Shown: positions 17,624 to 28,967, numbered from the stretch's first letter. The stretch: DNA of 34,387 nucleotides from Zobellella maritima (GCF_003075035.1 NZ_QCZE01000006.1:109303-143689), one strand, 5' to 3'. Translations and numbers: made by a program. The notes: generated from the letters alone by a model not told the origin.

Positions 17624-18598
17624 CTAGCTGGTCCGCTCGACCGCCATGTGGGCAAGGGCCGTCAGCGCGCTCTTGTGTTCGGAATCGGGGAGTATGGCCA
17701 GGCTGGCGATCGCCTTGTCGGCTTCGGCCCGCGCTCGCTGTTCACAGTATTCCAGGGCGCGGGTGTCGCTCAGGATCTCCATGATCTCTGTCAGGTGATC
17801 CATGCCGGTCCGGTTGGCGATGGCATCACGGATACGGTCCCGCTGGGACGGGGTGCCGACTGCCATGGCCCGTAACAGCGGCAGGGTGGGTTTGCCTTCG
17901 GCCAGATCATCACCCACATTCTTGCCCATATCACCGGCATCCGAACTGTAATCCATGATGTCATCCACCAGCTGGAAGGCGGTGCCCAGGTACTTGCCAT
18001 AGTCCAGCATGGCCTGTTCCACTTCCGGTGGTTGGTGGGTCAGCACTGCCGCCAGGCGGGTTGCCGCTTCGAACAGCTTGGCGGTCTTGCAGTAGATTAC
18101 CTGCATATAGCTGTCTTCGGTGGTGTCCGGGTCGTTACAGTTCATTAGCTGCAGGACCTCACCTTCGGCGATGATATTGGTGGCTTCGCTGAGCAGCTGC
18201 ATGATGCGCATGCTGTTGAGTTCGGTCATCATCTGGAAGGAGCGGGTATAGAGAAAGTCGCCGACCAGCACACTGGCGGCATTGCCGAACAGGGCGTTGG
18301 CGGTATCCCGGCCCCGGCGCAAATCCGACTCGTCCACCACATCGTCATGTAACAGGGTCGAGGTATGAATAAACTCGAGCAGGGCTGCCAGCTTGATGTG
18401 GTCTTCGCCCTCATAGCCCAGTGCCCGGGCAGCCAGCACGGTCAACATGGGGCGCATACGCTTGCCCCCCGCACTGACGATGTAATAGCCCAGTTGATTG
18501 ATTAACGCCACGTCAGATTGCAGGCGAGACATGATGAGGCTGTTGACCGACTGCATATCCAGGTCGGTCAGTTTTTTTATTGCATTGATATCTATCAT
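17624..18598 (-). CDS. ispB: octaprenyl diphosphate synthase
   Basis: Trans-prenyltransferase that builds the quinone side chain from FPP and IPP; essential in E. coli. The protein has 324 residues (E. coli 323). The first aspartate-rich motif DDVVD (85-89) follows GGKRMRP (44-50), and the second, DDIMD (212-216), is followed by GKNVGDDLAEGKPTLPLL. High similarity to E. coli IspB suggests a C40 (ubiquinone-8) product, but chain length cannot be proven from sequence alone. It is divergent from rplU across 235 bp, as in E. coli, and converges on purA. Confidence 0.95.
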   Translation of the reverse strand: MIDINAIKKLTDLDMQSVNSLIMSRLQSDVALINQLGYYIVSAGGKRMRPMLTVLAARALGYEGEDHIKLAALLEFIHTSTLLHDDVVDESDLRRGRDTANALFGNAASVLVGDFLYTRSFQMMTELNSMRIMQLLSEATNIIAEGEVLQLMNCNDPDTTEDSYMQVIYCKTAKLFEAATRLAAVLTHQPPEVEQAMLDYGKYLGTAFQLVDDIMDYSSDAGDMGKNVGDDLAEGKPTLPLLRAMAVGTPSQRDRIRDAIANRTGMDHLTEIMEILSDTRALEYCEQRARAEADKAIASLAILPDSEHKSALTALAHMAVERTS

Positions 18599-18730
18599 AA
18601 AGGTAAAGCCGGGCGATGCAGTCCAAAGCGATTAGTGATAGGATTTTACACGATTTGGCAAAGGGTTAAACGCGCATAGCACTGTGGTCAACAGAAAGCG
18701 GAAGAGGATGATATTTTTCCGATTCTACCC

Positions 18731-18759
18731 TTGTCTAAGGGGATCAATTTGCGTACAAT
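18731..18759 (+). promoter_or_regulatory. sigma-70 promoter of rplU-rpmA
   Basis: TTGTCT (18731-18736) and TACAAT (18754-18759) are separated by exactly 17 bp and lie about 75 bp before the rplU start. The -10 matches five of six consensus bases and the -35 matches four. It is the best promoter in the ispB-rplU divergent region; no comparable minus-strand promoter for ispB was found. Confidence 0.65.
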
Positions 18760-18833
18760 TCGCGGCCATTGTAGAACAGTTTTAGTGCACATCCCCAAGG
18801 GGGAGTTTAGTGCCATATTTCGGAGTTAAAAAC

Positions 18834-19145
18834 ATGTACGCGGTAATCCAAAGCGGCGGAAAACAGCACCGTGTAGCCGAAGGCCAAGTTATTCGTCTGG
18901 AGAAACTGGACGTAGAAACCGGCGCCTCTGTCGAATTTGACAAGGTGCTGATGGTTGCCCAAGGTGAAAACGTAACAGTAGGTGTCCCTTACGTTGATGG
19001 CGGCAAGGTAACGGCCGAAGTCGTTAACCACGGTCGTGGCAAGAAAGTCAAGATTGTCAAGTTCCGTCGTCGTAAGCACTCTCGCAAACAGCAGGGTCAC
19101 CGTCAGTGGTTCACTGAAGTGAAAATCACTGGTATCAGCGCCTAA
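18834..19145 (+). CDS. rplU: 50S ribosomal protein L21
   Basis: Large-subunit ribosomal protein of 103 residues, the E. coli length. It begins [14 protein letters not shown] and has the basic C-terminal RNA-binding stretch [26 protein letters not shown] eight bases before the ATG at 18834 sets the start; an upstream in-frame extension lacks homology. It forms the rplU-rpmA operon with rpmA 17 bp downstream, ending at a strong terminator before obgE. Confidence 0.98.
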   Translation: MYAVIQSGGKQHRVAEGQVIRLEKLDVETGASVEFDKVLMVAQGENVTVGVPYVDGGKVTAEVVNHGRGKKVKIVKFRRRKHSRKQQGHRQWFTEVKITGISA

Positions 19146-19162
19146 GAGGGGAGTTTAGTTCC

Positions 19163-19420
19163 ATGGCACATAAAAAAGCAGGCGGTTCAACTCGTAACGG
19201 TCGCGATTCAGAAAGTAAACGTCTCGGCGTCAAGCGCTTCGGCGGTGAGTCTGTCCTGGCGGGCAACATCATCGTTCGTCAGCGCGGCACCAAGTTCCAC
19301 GCCGGTGACAACGTAGGTTTGGGTAAAGATCACACCCTGTTCGCCAAAGCCGAAGGCAAGGTGAAGTTTGAGGTGAAAGGCCCCAAAAACCGCAAATACG
19401 TCAGCATTGTAGCCGAGTAA
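19163..19420 (+). CDS. rpmA: 50S ribosomal protein L27
   Basis: Large-subunit protein of 85 residues whose N-terminal tail reaches the peptidyl transferase centre. It begins [19 protein letters not shown], the unprocessed gammaproteobacterial form without the Firmicutes cleavage extension. It then carries LGVKRFGGE and the [15 protein letters not shown] core. GAGGGGAG lies upstream within the 17-bp gap from rplU. Confidence 0.98.
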   Translation: MAHKKAGGSTRNGRDSESKRLGVKRFGGESVLAGNIIVRQRGTKFHAGDNVGLGKDHTLFAKAEGKVKFEVKGPKNRKYVSIVAE

Positions 19421-19439
19421 GTTACAAGCAGCACGTTAC

Positions 19440-19466
19440 AAAAGCCCCGCCATTGGCGGGGCTTTT
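19440..19466 (+). terminator. Rho-independent terminator after rpmA
   Basis: The perfect twelve-pair stem AAAAGCCCCGCC (19440-19451) / GGCGGGGCTTTT (19455-19466) has the loop ATT. It separates the ribosomal protein pair from obgE, so obgE needs read-through or its own promoter. A TATACT box at 19497-19502 is a candidate -10 but has only a poor -35. Confidence 0.93.
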
Positions 19467-19504
19467 GCTTTATGTAAAGCCGTGATTCTGGTTGGTTATA
19501 CTAG

Positions 19505-20707
<1,203 letters not shown>

Positions 20708-20710
20708 GCC

Positions 20711-21199
20711 ATGTCAGTGTCGTTAATCGTGGCCATGACCCGGGACAATGTGATTGGCAAGGACAACGCCATGCCCTGGCACCTGCCCGCCGATTTGGCC
20801 TATTTTAAACGAGTCACCATGGGCAAGCCGGTGGTGATGGGGCGCAATACCTTTGCCTCCATCGGCAGGCCGCTGCCCGGGCGGCGCAATATCATAGTCA
20901 GCAGTAGCCTGCACGAGGCGCCGGCGGGCACCGAGCTGGTGTCGTCGCCGTCTGCCGCGCTGGCCTTGCTGGACGGCGAGCCGGAGGTGATGGTCATCGG
21001 GGGAGGGCAGCTCTACCGGGCGTTTATGCCCCTGGCCCGGCGTCTGTATCTGACCCGTATCTCAGCCAGTGTGGATGGCGATACCTACTTCCCGCCGGTC
21101 GGGGATGAATGGCGGTTAACCGCGGAGCAGGTGCAGCCGGCCGATGAACGCAATCAGTATGAATGCCGCTTTCAGGTATTGGAGCGTCAGCCGGCATAA
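20711..21199 (+). CDS. folA: dihydrofolate reductase
   Basis: NADPH-dependent reduction of dihydrofolate to tetrahydrofolate; the trimethoprim target. The protein has 162 residues. MPWHLPADLAYFK carries the active-site Asp equivalent to D27. KPVVMGRNTFASIGRPLPGRRNI binds NADPH, and MVIGGGQLY is the conserved glycine turn. It follows obgE immediately and converges on apaH. The last 13 bp of the two genes overlap, so the stop region of each lies within the other gene. No terminator was seen between them. Confidence 0.97.
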   Translation: MSVSLIVAMTRDNVIGKDNAMPWHLPADLAYFKRVTMGKPVVMGRNTFASIGRPLPGRRNIIVSSSLHEAPAGTELVSSPSAALALLDGEPEVMVIGGGQLYRAFMPLARRLYLTRISASVDGDTYFPPVGDEWRLTAEQVQPADERNQYECRFQVLERQPA

Positions 21200-22005
21200 A
21201 CCGGGCAGGGGCTAACCAGGCGCTCCCCGGTTTCCCAGCACAACAGGGTCAAGCTCCCTCCCCAGACACAGCCGGTATCCAGGGCATGGATACCGGCTGT
21301 GTCACAACGGCCTTCCAGCGCCGCCCAGTGGCCAAATACCAGAGGGGGATCCTGATAGCCTGTCCTGAGCTCGAACCAGGGGCGCAGCTGCTGCGGTGCC
21401 GAGGCCAGGGTTGCCTTGTTTTCAAAGTCCAGCCGGCCGTCGGGATAGCAGAGGCGCATGCGGGTAAAGGCATTGATGCTGTAACGCAGCTGCTCCGTGG
21501 CGGGCAGGTCCTGCCGCCACAGATCGGGCTGGTTGCCATACATCTGCTGTAGTCGCTGTCTGTACCGGGGAGACTGCAACTCGGCTTCGGCCATGCGGGC
21601 CGAAGCCCTGGCCTGGTCCAGGTCCCACTGGGGAGGAATGCCGGCATGGGTCATCACAAAGCCATGGTATTCGTGCTCGGCCAGCAGGGGCTGATGCCTG
21701 AGCCAGTCAAGCAAGTCGGCCCGGTCGGCGGCATGGAGGATGGCGGTAATCTTATCACTGGGCTTGGGTTTGCCTATGCCGTGGGCAATGGCCAGCAGGT
21801 GCAGGTCATGATTACCAAGCACAGTCACCGCCGCATTGCCGAGGGCCATCACCCGCCGTAAACACCCCAGGGAGTCGGGGCCACGAGCCACCAGATCCCC
21901 GGTCAGCCAGAGTTGATCCCGGCTGGGGTTGAAGGCGACCTGGGCCAACAACATCTCGAGTTCTCTCAGGCAACCCTGCAGATCACCGACAATATAGGTG
22001 GCCAT
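21187..22005 (-). CDS. apaH: symmetrical bis(5'-nucleosyl)-tetraphosphatase (Ap4A hydrolase)
   Basis: Hydrolyses Ap4A to two ADP, and removes Np4-type caps from RNA in E. coli. The protein has 272 residues. Calcineurin-like metallophosphoesterase motifs are all present: GDLQGCLREL (7-16), GDLVARGPDSL, GNHDLHLL and the later THAGIPP. It is the last gene of the lptD-surA-pdxA-rsmA-apaG-apaH operon. Its ATG overlaps the apaG stop by one base (TGATG), which indicates coupled translation. The 3' end overlaps folA. Confidence 0.97.
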   Translation of the reverse strand: MATYIVGDLQGCLRELEMLLAQVAFNPSRDQLWLTGDLVARGPDSLGCLRRVMALGNAAVTVLGNHDLHLLAIAHGIGKPKPSDKITAILHAADRADLLDWLRHQPLLAEHEYHGFVMTHAGIPPQWDLDQARASARMAEAELQSPRYRQRLQQMYGNQPDLWRQDLPATEQLRYSINAFTRMRLCYPDGRLDFENKATLASAPQQLRPWFELRTGYQDPPLVFGHWAALEGRCDTAGIHALDTGCVWGGSLTLLCWETGERLVSPCPVYAG

Positions 22006-22379
22006 CAGTTGATGATATTGGGCAAGGCCAGCCGGAAGGGATCTATCGGCGCCTGGAACTCGCGGCCATCGTCCAGGAGCATGGTGTAACTGCCTTCCAT
22101 CACGCCGAAGGGGGTTTCCAGGCTGACACCGCTGGTATAGGTGTATTGAGAGCCTGGCGGGATCAGCGGTTGTTCACCCACGACCCCACTGCCTTCCACT
22201 TCCATGATCTTGCCATTGCCATCGGTGATCACCCAGCGACGTCCCATCAACTGAACCCTTTGTGGACCGGTATTCTTGACGGTAATGGTATAGGCAAACA
22301 CATAGTGCTGTTCATCGGGCGCGGAGCGTTCGGCCAGGTAATGGGGAACCGTGGTAATCTGGATGGCGGTGGGCTCCAT
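22005..22379 (-). CDS. apaG: ApaG (DUF525) protein
   Basis: Small beta-sandwich protein of 124 residues (E. coli 125), of uncertain biochemical role. The conserved motifs are YVFAYTITVKNTGP, VQLMGRRWVITDG, VVGEQPLIPPGSQYTYTSG, TPFGVMEGSY and a C-terminal FRLALP. The reading frame continues upstream through rsmA, but homology begins at MEPTAIQI (22379). That is two bases after the rsmA stop and fits the conserved rsmA-apaG-apaH order. Confidence 0.95.
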   Translation of the reverse strand: MEPTAIQITTVPHYLAERSAPDEQHYVFAYTITVKNTGPQRVQLMGRRWVITDGNGKIMEVEGSGVVGEQPLIPPGSQYTYTSGVSLETPFGVMEGSYTMLLDDGREFQAPIDPFRLALPNIIN

Positions 22380-22381
22380 GG

Positions 22382-23188
22382 TTATTCCTTCTGCTGGGCC
22401 AGGGCATTGGCCATGGCTACGTATTGGGCGACACTCAGGTTTTCCGGGCGGAGTGAGGGATCCAGACCCAGTGCGGTCAATTGCTCCGGACTGAACAGGT
22501 GCTGAAGGCTGTTGCGGATGGTCTTGCGACGCTGGCCGAAGGCATCGGCGGTGACCCGCGACAGGCAATCGATGCGCTTTGCGGGGAACGGCGGCTGTTC
22601 ATAGGGCAGCAATTTCACCACGGCGGAATCCACCTTGGGAGCCGGCTTGAAGGCTTCGGGTCCGACTTCCAGCACCGGCACCACTTCACAGTAGTATTGT
22701 GCCATCACGCTCAGACGACCGTATGCCTTGCTGCCGGGTCCGGCCGACAGTCGCTTGACCACTTCTTTTTGCAGCATAAAGTGCATATCGGCGATGACCG
22801 GCGCGAATTCAAACAGGTGGAACATCAGCTGGGTGGAGATGTTGTAGGGCAGGTTGCCAAACACCTTCAGCTTTTTGCCGGGCTCGAGCAGGCTGGCAAA
22901 ATCAAACTTCATGGCATCGGCCTGATGTATATTAAGCTTGTCCTGCAGGAAGGGGTTGGCTGCCAGACGGGCTGCCAGATCACGGTCCAGCTCGACGACA
23001 TTGAGCTTATTCAGTCGGTCGCACACCGGGCCGGTCAGGGCGCCGAGGCCCGGGCCTATTTCGACCATGGTGTAGTCATCGCTGGGAGCAATGGCACCGA
23101 CTATCTGATCGATAATGTAGTCGTCGTGCAGGAAATTCTGTCCGAATCGCTTGCGGGCCTTGTGCCCCTGGTGAACTTTACTATTCAT
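22382..23188 (-). CDS. rsmA: 16S rRNA dimethyladenosine transferase RsmA (KsgA)
   Basis: Dimethylates A1518 and A1519 in helix 45 of 16S rRNA, a late 30S checkpoint; loss gives kasugamycin resistance. The protein has 268 residues (E. coli 273). [11 protein letters not shown] near the N-terminus, [11 protein letters not shown] (SAM binding), VVELDRDLA and the catalytic NLPYNIS motif are intact. A C-terminal helical domain follows. It overlaps pdxA by eight bases at its 5' end. Confidence 0.97.
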   Translation of the reverse strand: MNSKVHQGHKARKRFGQNFLHDDYIIDQIVGAIAPSDDYTMVEIGPGLGALTGPVCDRLNKLNVVELDRDLAARLAANPFLQDKLNIHQADAMKFDFASLLEPGKKLKVFGNLPYNISTQLMFHLFEFAPVIADMHFMLQKEVVKRLSAGPGSKAYGRLSVMAQYYCEVVPVLEVGPEAFKPAPKVDSAVVKLLPYEQPPFPAKRIDCLSRVTADAFGQRRKTIRNSLQHLFSPEQLTALGLDPSLRPENLSVAQYVAMANALAQQKE

Positions 23189-24170
23189 CGCGTTTTTCTA
23201 TCATCTCAATGGCTTGATTGACGGCGCACAGCATGCTGCCCGCATCGATTTTATCGGTTCCGGCCAGTTCAAGCGCTGTGCCGTGATCCACCGAGGTGCG
23301 GATAAAAGGCAGCCCCAGGGTGATATTGACCGCCTTGCCAAAGCCCATATATTTCAATACCGGCAGCCCCTGGTCATGGTACATGGCCAGGAAGGCATCG
23401 GCGTCCTTCATGTATTTTTCCTGGAACAGGGTATCGGATGACAGCGGGCCGATCAGATCCATCCCCTCGGCGCGCAGCTCATCCAGGGTTGGGATGATGA
23501 TATCCAGCTCTTCCCGGCCCAGGTGACCGTCTTCTCCCGCATGGGGGTTGAGGCCGCACACATAGATACGGGGCTTGGGAATGGCGAATTTGCTCTGCAG
23601 CTCGCTGTGCAGGATCCGGGTGATCTTGATCAGGCGATCCGGGGTAATGGCTTTGGCCACATAGGCCAATGGAATATGGGTGGTGACCTGAGCCACCCGC
23701 AGGCCGGGGGTGGCCAGCAACATGACCACATCCGGGACGTTGGCTTCGTGGGCAAAGAACTCGGTGTGCCCGCTGAAGGAAACCCCGGCCTTGTTGATGA
23801 TGCCCTTGTTGACCGGACCGGTAACCACGGCATCAAATTCGCCGGACATATTGCCGTCGGAGGCCCGCTTCAGGGTTTCCAGAACATAGAGGCCATTGGC
23901 CTCGTCCAGCTGTCCGGGGATGGAAGCCCTGGCCAGGCGGACCGGGGCTATGGTCAGGGTACCGGCGGCCTGGGGCCTGGGTTCCTGTTCCGGGTTATAG
24001 GGCAGCAAGACCAAGGACTTGCCCAGGGCCTGGGCCCGGCTCTGTAACAGCTCGGGATCGGCAATTACCACCAGCTCAACGGGCCAGCTTTGTTCGGCGA
24101 GGGCCAGCATCAGCTCGGGGCCGATGCCGGCGGGTTCGCCGGGTGTTATCGCTATGCGTCTACAAATCAC
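23181..24170 (-). CDS. pdxA: 4-hydroxythreonine-4-phosphate dehydrogenase
   Basis: NAD-dependent step of pyridoxal phosphate synthesis in the DXP-dependent route. The protein has 329 residues. [17 protein letters not shown] begins the fold. VTGPVNKG, the metal-binding [19 protein letters not shown] and [14 protein letters not shown] carry the conserved histidines, and [16 protein letters not shown] closes the active site. The start is GTG, overlapping the surA stop by three bases (GTGA); no nearer ATG fits the homology. It is the third gene of the lptD operon. Confidence 0.96.
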   Translation of the reverse strand: MICRRIAITPGEPAGIGPELMLALAEQSWPVELVVIADPELLQSRAQALGKSLVLLPYNPEQEPRPQAAGTLTIAPVRLARASIPGQLDEANGLYVLETLKRASDGNMSGEFDAVVTGPVNKGIINKAGVSFSGHTEFFAHEANVPDVVMLLATPGLRVAQVTTHIPLAYVAKAITPDRLIKITRILHSELQSKFAIPKPRIYVCGLNPHAGEDGHLGREELDIIIPTLDELRAEGMDLIGPLSSDTLFQEKYMKDADAFLAMYHDQGLPVLKYMGFGKAVNITLGLPFIRTSVDHGTALELAGTDKIDAGSMLCAVNQAIEMIEKRDE

Positions 24171-25483
24171 AGTTCACCGTTAGATAAGTTGGCGTCGACA
24201 ATACGTATATAGGCCTCATCCCTCAGCTCATCCAGCCAGGTCTGCACCTCTTCGTTAAAGCGACGATTGAAAATTAACTGGTATGCCCTTTGCTCGGTGG
24301 CTTGTTCAGTTGCATCCAGGACTCGCCTGTCGTCAAGCCGCACCAGGTGCCAACCATGCTCTGAGCGGAATGGCTCGCTCAATTGTCCTACTTCAAGCTG
24401 ATTGACGGTGTCGCGGAACGTGCTGACATACATTTCCGGGGCTGCCCAGCCGAGATCACCACCGTTTATCGCCGAGCCGGGATCTTCAGAATATTGCTCG
24501 GCCAGGCTGGCCATGGTGGCTTGCCCGCTCCGAATGGACTCGGCAAAGCCGGCCAGCATGGACTGGGCCTTTTCTTCACTCATGATGATCGACGGTTTGA
24601 TCAGAATATGCCGGGCCTTGACCTCCACCGCCTGTATCTTTTGGCTGTCGTCTCTTTCGAGGTCAAAGATGGTCAATATGTGCAGCCCGGCGCCGGAGCG
24701 CATGGGACCAATGATATCACCCTTGTCGTGGCTCTTCACGGCCTCGCTGAACAGGGAGGGCATTTCATTGATGGTCATCATGCCCCAGTCTCCCCCTTCC
24801 AAGGCCTTGGGGCCGGTACTGTGGCTGATAGCCAGCTGGCGGAAGTCGGCACCCTGACGTAGCTGGGCTATCAGCTTTTCGGCCTGGGCACTGGCGGTAC
24901 GCAGCTGCTCACTCGAGGGGTCGGTTGGCAGGGACAGCAGTATATTGCCGACCCGGTAGCGGGTGTTGCTTTGGCCCTGTTCCTTGAGCATTCGCACTAC
25001 CTGTTTGACTTCCTGATCGGAAACATTGATCCGGCGGCGTACCTGGTTGCGGGCCAGTTCGCTCATCAGGATTTCATTGCGTACCTGGGTGCGGAACTGG
25101 GCATAGGAAAGGCCCTGGCGGGCCAGATCGTTGCGAAACTGGGTGAGAGTTTTGCCTTCTCCCTTGGCAATATTGCCGATGGCTTGTTCCAGCTGGGTAT
25201 CGGAAATGCGAAGTCCGAGCAGCTCGGCCTGCTGCAGCTGCAGGCTTTCCATAATCAGTCGATCGAGGGCCTGTTTACGCAACTTGTGATCATCGGGTAG
25301 AGGCTGGCCGGCGGTGACGGCACTACGCTTGACCTGGTCGACCAGCTTGGTCAACTCGCTTTCCAGTACCACGTCCTGGTTGACCACGGCCACTACCTTG
25401 TCCAGCAGCTCGACCGCCTGACTGGTTAGGGTGGCCAGACCCAGCCCGGCGGCGATGAGCAGTTGTTTACATCTTTTCTTCAT
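24167..25483 (-). CDS. surA: periplasmic chaperone/peptidyl-prolyl isomerase SurA
   Basis: Main chaperone delivering outer-membrane proteins, including LptD, to the Bam machinery. The protein has 438 residues (E. coli 428). A Sec signal peptide ([19 protein letters not shown], cleavage near SQA-VE) is followed by the SurA N-domain ([17 protein letters not shown]). Two parvulin-type PPIase domains (~175-275 and ~285-390) and a C-terminal helix follow. It lies 24 bp downstream of lptD, so a chaperone and its essential client share a transcript, as in E. coli. Confidence 0.97.
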   Translation of the reverse strand: MKKRCKQLLIAAGLGLATLTSQAVELLDKVVAVVNQDVVLESELTKLVDQVKRSAVTAGQPLPDDHKLRKQALDRLIMESLQLQQAELLGLRISDTQLEQAIGNIAKGEGKTLTQFRNDLARQGLSYAQFRTQVRNEILMSELARNQVRRRINVSDQEVKQVVRMLKEQGQSNTRYRVGNILLSLPTDPSSEQLRTASAQAEKLIAQLRQGADFRQLAISHSTGPKALEGGDWGMMTINEMPSLFSEAVKSHDKGDIIGPMRSGAGLHILTIFDLERDDSQKIQAVEVKARHILIKPSIIMSEEKAQSMLAGFAESIRSGQATMASLAEQYSEDPGSAINGGDLGWAAPEMYVSTFRDTVNQLEVGQLSEPFRSEHGWHLVRLDDRRVLDATEQATEQRAYQLIFNRRFNEEVQTWLDELRDEAYIRIVDANLSNGEL

Positions 25484-25507
25484 GACAGGTCCTGTGCACA
25501 GTATGAA

Positions 25508-27850
25508 TTAGTTATTAAGGTTAAACGGACGATAGTAGGGCAGTAACTGGGAGCCTGGTCCGAAGTCACCGTTGCCGGCGCCGAGGGAGCTCAGGCCTTT
25601 CAGTTCAAAGCGCAGGCCGATGCTGGTTTCCTGGTTTACCTGGTTGACCAGCTTGTCCGTTTTTTGCCATTGCTCCCAGGTCAGGCTGACAGCCCAGCAG
25701 CAGGAGTCATAGCGCAGTCCTATCAGAGTATCGATATTGCGATTGAGTTCAATATCCCGGTAATAGCCGCCGATCATGCGCCACTGGGGATCCAGTGGCC
25801 AGGAAAAAGTGCCGCCCAGTTGGTTCAGATCGTTTTCCAGGCTGGTATCCTGAAAATATTCCTGATTCAGGTGACGGAAACCTATCTGGGCCAGCTTGCC
25901 CAGCTCGTTGTATTCCAGGGTAATGTTGCCCGAGGCCAGTTGTTGTTCGCTGGTATCCTGTTGGGCCGAGGCATGGACAAACCAGTTGCCGTCCAGATTG
26001 GCATCGCCCTCGAAGGTCAGGAAAGAGCGCTTGACCTCGCCGGGGGTATCGGTGGGCAGCAGTCCGACCCGGGGGGAGACAAAGTTATAGGTCTGGGCCA
26101 GGGCCAGTCGCAGCCGCTCGGTACCGAGCGGGTCATAGATGCGGCTGGTAAAACCGGCTGTCACCTGATTGGCATCGCTTATCCTGTCCAGGCCGGCAAA
26201 GCGTCGTTCGCTGAACAGCTGGTAGTAATCCTGGCTCATATCGGTGGTGTCATACAGGCCGATATTGTCCTGGTCGGTGTAGGGCACATACAGGTACTGG
26301 AGCTGGGGCTCCAGGGTCTGAGTGAATGCCTGTTCGAACCATTGTGCTTCACGATCGAATACCAGGTTGCCCCTGACCCGGAGCTTGGGCAGCAGGCGGT
26401 CGACACTGGTATCGAGCCGGTCGCTGACGAAACCTCGTTCCTGATAATAGGGGGCCAGGGTATCGGGTACGTCCTGTTCAAAGTGGGTGTAGTAGGCACC
26501 GGCCTCGGCGGTCAGCAGGCCACCGGGTTTTTCAATCAGGGAGACGATAACGCTGGGTTCTATATGCAGGCGACTGGCCTCAAATACATCAGCCTGATCA
26601 TTGTTGAACTGGGACAGTTCCGAGTTCAGGCTGAGATCATACCAGCCGTAGCCCCGATAGCCGGTCAGGTCGAGGCTGGGTACCAGCTGAAAGGGGGCCA
26701 GGGTATCGGGTTTAAGCACCTGGTAATCGCGCACTTCCGCCGTCAGTTGCCAGGCCCTGTCGTAATAGCCGCCCTGGAAGGATTGCAGCAGCTGGTCATC
26801 GACCAGTACCCCGACCGGCGGGGTAAAGTCGTCCAGATAGTTGAAGTCACCGCCGGCGACTTTGGTATAGTCAACGCTGGCGCGCCAATGGCTCTCGGCA
26901 TCGAAACGAGCATTGTGTTGCCAGTTGAACAACCAGCGTGAGGTATCTTCCAGCTCGGTGTTGACCAGGCTGTCATCGCTGCCCAGATACTCGCCATACA
27001 AGGCGCCAGTCTGTCCCTTTACGGGCATATAGCGTAATTCCAGCTGGCTCATCAGGCCCCGTTCGCTCATGTAGCGCGGGGTATAGGTGGCATCGTAGTT
27101 GGGGGCTATGTTCCAGTAGTAAGGCAGGCTGACATCGGTGCCGTTATCGCTGCTGATGTCCAGGGTCGGGTACAGGAAGCCACTTTGCCGCTGGTCTTTC
27201 ACCGGGAACTTGAAGTAGGGAAAGTAGAAAACCGGCACTTCCTTGACCCACAGCACCGTATTCCAGGCTTCGCCGAATACCTGGTCCTGTTCCACCCTGA
27301 CTTCGCTTGCGCGCAATTCCCAGACCTCTTCCCCCGGGGGACAGGTGGTATAGCTGGCGCCATCGAGTGCTACCTTATTGGTATTATTCGTCATCCGTAC
27401 CTGCTCGGCGCCACCCCGTCCCGGATTGCCATGCAGCTGGTAGCGGGCCTGTTCCAGGGTTGTGTCCTTGTTGTCCAGGTTGGAGGTCAGGGTCTGGTCG
27501 CTGCGCACGGTAATGCTGCCGTCGGAATAACGAATGTTACCTTCGGCCTGCACATCCCGGCTTTGCTGGTCGAGCTCGGCGTAATCGGCCCGAAAGGTAC
27601 GATGGGCCTGTGTAACATTTACCTCACCCCGGTACCTGATTTTGCCGTCCCGGGTAGCTTCCAGGTTATCTGCTGTTACTTCGATGGGGGCCTGGTTGGC
27701 ATTGGCGGGGGCATCGATACGCTGAGGCACATGACCGAAACAGCGGCTGAATGAAAAGGGTGTCTCATCTTCTGGTGTCTGCGCCTGGGTTAACGCGGGA
27801 GTCAGGCCGGTAAATAACACAAGGGGAAAGCCGATAATCCGTATTTTCAT
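25508..27850 (-). CDS. lptD: LPS-assembly outer-membrane protein LptD
   Basis: Beta-barrel that, with LptE, inserts lipopolysaccharide into the outer leaflet. The protein has 780 residues. A signal peptide (cleavage near AQA) precedes the periplasmic OstA/beta-jellyroll domain (~50-190) and a long barrel. The four cysteines that form the essential inter-domain disulfides are at C37, C170 and the adjacent C717-C718, as in E. coli. It is the first gene of a six-gene operon and divergent from djlA. The 273-bp region between them holds only a small hairpin and no convincing sigma-E promoter. Confidence 0.97.
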   Translation of the reverse strand: MKIRIIGFPLVLFTGLTPALTQAQTPEDETPFSFSRCFGHVPQRIDAPANANQAPIEVTADNLEATRDGKIRYRGEVNVTQAHRTFRADYAELDQQSRDVQAEGNIRYSDGSITVRSDQTLTSNLDNKDTTLEQARYQLHGNPGRGGAEQVRMTNNTNKVALDGASYTTCPPGEEVWELRASEVRVEQDQVFGEAWNTVLWVKEVPVFYFPYFKFPVKDQRQSGFLYPTLDISSDNGTDVSLPYYWNIAPNYDATYTPRYMSERGLMSQLELRYMPVKGQTGALYGEYLGSDDSLVNTELEDTSRWLFNWQHNARFDAESHWRASVDYTKVAGGDFNYLDDFTPPVGVLVDDQLLQSFQGGYYDRAWQLTAEVRDYQVLKPDTLAPFQLVPSLDLTGYRGYGWYDLSLNSELSQFNNDQADVFEASRLHIEPSVIVSLIEKPGGLLTAEAGAYYTHFEQDVPDTLAPYYQERGFVSDRLDTSVDRLLPKLRVRGNLVFDREAQWFEQAFTQTLEPQLQYLYVPYTDQDNIGLYDTTDMSQDYYQLFSERRFAGLDRISDANQVTAGFTSRIYDPLGTERLRLALAQTYNFVSPRVGLLPTDTPGEVKRSFLTFEGDANLDGNWFVHASAQQDTSEQQLASGNITLEYNELGKLAQIGFRHLNQEYFQDTSLENDLNQLGGTFSWPLDPQWRMIGGYYRDIELNRNIDTLIGLRYDSCCWAVSLTWEQWQKTDKLVNQVNQETSIGLRFELKGLSSLGAGNGDFGPGSQLLPYYRPFNLNN

Positions 27851-28123
27851 TTGTTAGCGCTCGCATCCACTGGTCTTGGCGACACCGGTCTGTGTTCCGG
27901 GGCTCAGCTTGGTTGAGCTTTTGGTGTCATTACTTTATGGTAGCTGGCTATGATAATGCATTCTTGCCGTCAGCACTATGACCCAGCCTTGCTGCCGTTT
28001 TCTAAAGCGGATCCTGTTCATGAATGACGCGTTTTCCGCCGGTTTCGGCTTTCCTGCGCGGCGCCAGCATGGGGCTGCGCGGGCAGCGGCATGACGACTG
28101 AAATGCAATGATGGGATAACTCG

Positions 28124-28930
28124 ATGTTGGCGCATATTAAAGGCAAGTTGATTGGTTTTCTGTTCGGTTTGTTGATCGGCAATATTCCCGGTGCCTTGCT
28201 GGGGTTATGGCTGGGTCATCTGGTGGATAAAAAGCTGGCCAATGCCTGGCAGGGTCGGCAGGGGGCCCAAACCGAATTCTTGTATGCCACCTTTGCCACC
28301 ATGGGGCATATTGCCAAGTCCAGCGGCCAGGTGTCGAGCCAGGAAATTCGGCTGGCAGAACACCTGATGGCACAAATGCGCCTGCAGGGCGAGCAAAAAG
28401 TTCAGGCGCAGCAGGCGTTTCGTGAAGGCAAGGCGGCGGACTTTCCGCTGCATGACACCCTGCGCCGTTTTCGCCGACAGGTGAGAAACAGCCGGAACCT
28501 GCTGCGTTTTTTCCTGGAGGTCCAGCTGCAGCTGGCGTTTGCCGATGGCGAGCTGCATCCGGCCGAACGACAGATCCTGCATACCATCGCCGCTGAACTG
28601 GGCTTTTCCGTTGCCGAGCTGGAACGCTTGCTGGCCTTTGCCGAGGCGCAGCTGCACATGTTTCGCCAGGGGCGCGGTCAAGCGGGGGCCGGTGCCTACA
28701 CCCAGGCACCGGAAGACCGGCTGCGGGATGCCTATCGTATCCTGGAGGTAGAAGCAGGGGCCGACGATAATACCGTCAAGCGCGCCTATCGCCGGCAGAT
28801 GTCCAAGCATCACCCGGACAAACTGGTATCCCAGGGGCTGCCCAAAGAGATGATGGAAATGGCCAAGGAAAAGGCCCAGGAAATCCAGCAGGCATGGGAA
28901 ACCATCAAGACGGTACGCAATATCCGCTGA
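28124..28930 (+). CDS. djlA: membrane-anchored DnaJ-like co-chaperone DjlA
   Basis: Type III J-protein anchored in the inner membrane, a DnaK co-chaperone linked to envelope stress (Rcs) in enterobacteria. The protein has 268 residues (E. coli 271). A glycine-rich N-terminal transmembrane segment (~8-33, IGFLFGLLIGNIPGALLGLWLG) is followed by a TerB-like helical domain (~50-180). A short linker leads to the C-terminal J domain (~203-265) with the essential HHPDK and the KEMMEMAKEKAQEIQQAWE signature. It is divergent from lptD. In E. coli rluA follows nearby; here a hydroxyacid dehydrogenase and a mobile element intervene. Confidence 0.95.
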   Translation: MLAHIKGKLIGFLFGLLIGNIPGALLGLWLGHLVDKKLANAWQGRQGAQTEFLYATFATMGHIAKSSGQVSSQEIRLAEHLMAQMRLQGEQKVQAQQAFREGKAADFPLHDTLRRFRRQVRNSRNLLRFFLEVQLQLAFADGELHPAERQILHTIAAELGFSVAELERLLAFAEAQLHMFRQGRGQAGAGAYTQAPEDRLRDAYRILEVEAGADDNTVKRAYRRQMSKHHPDKLVSQGLPKEMMEMAKEKAQEIQQAWETIKTVRNIR

Positions 28931-28967
28931 ACCAAGGCGCCAAGCCTGCAGCTGGCAGCCGAAGGCA

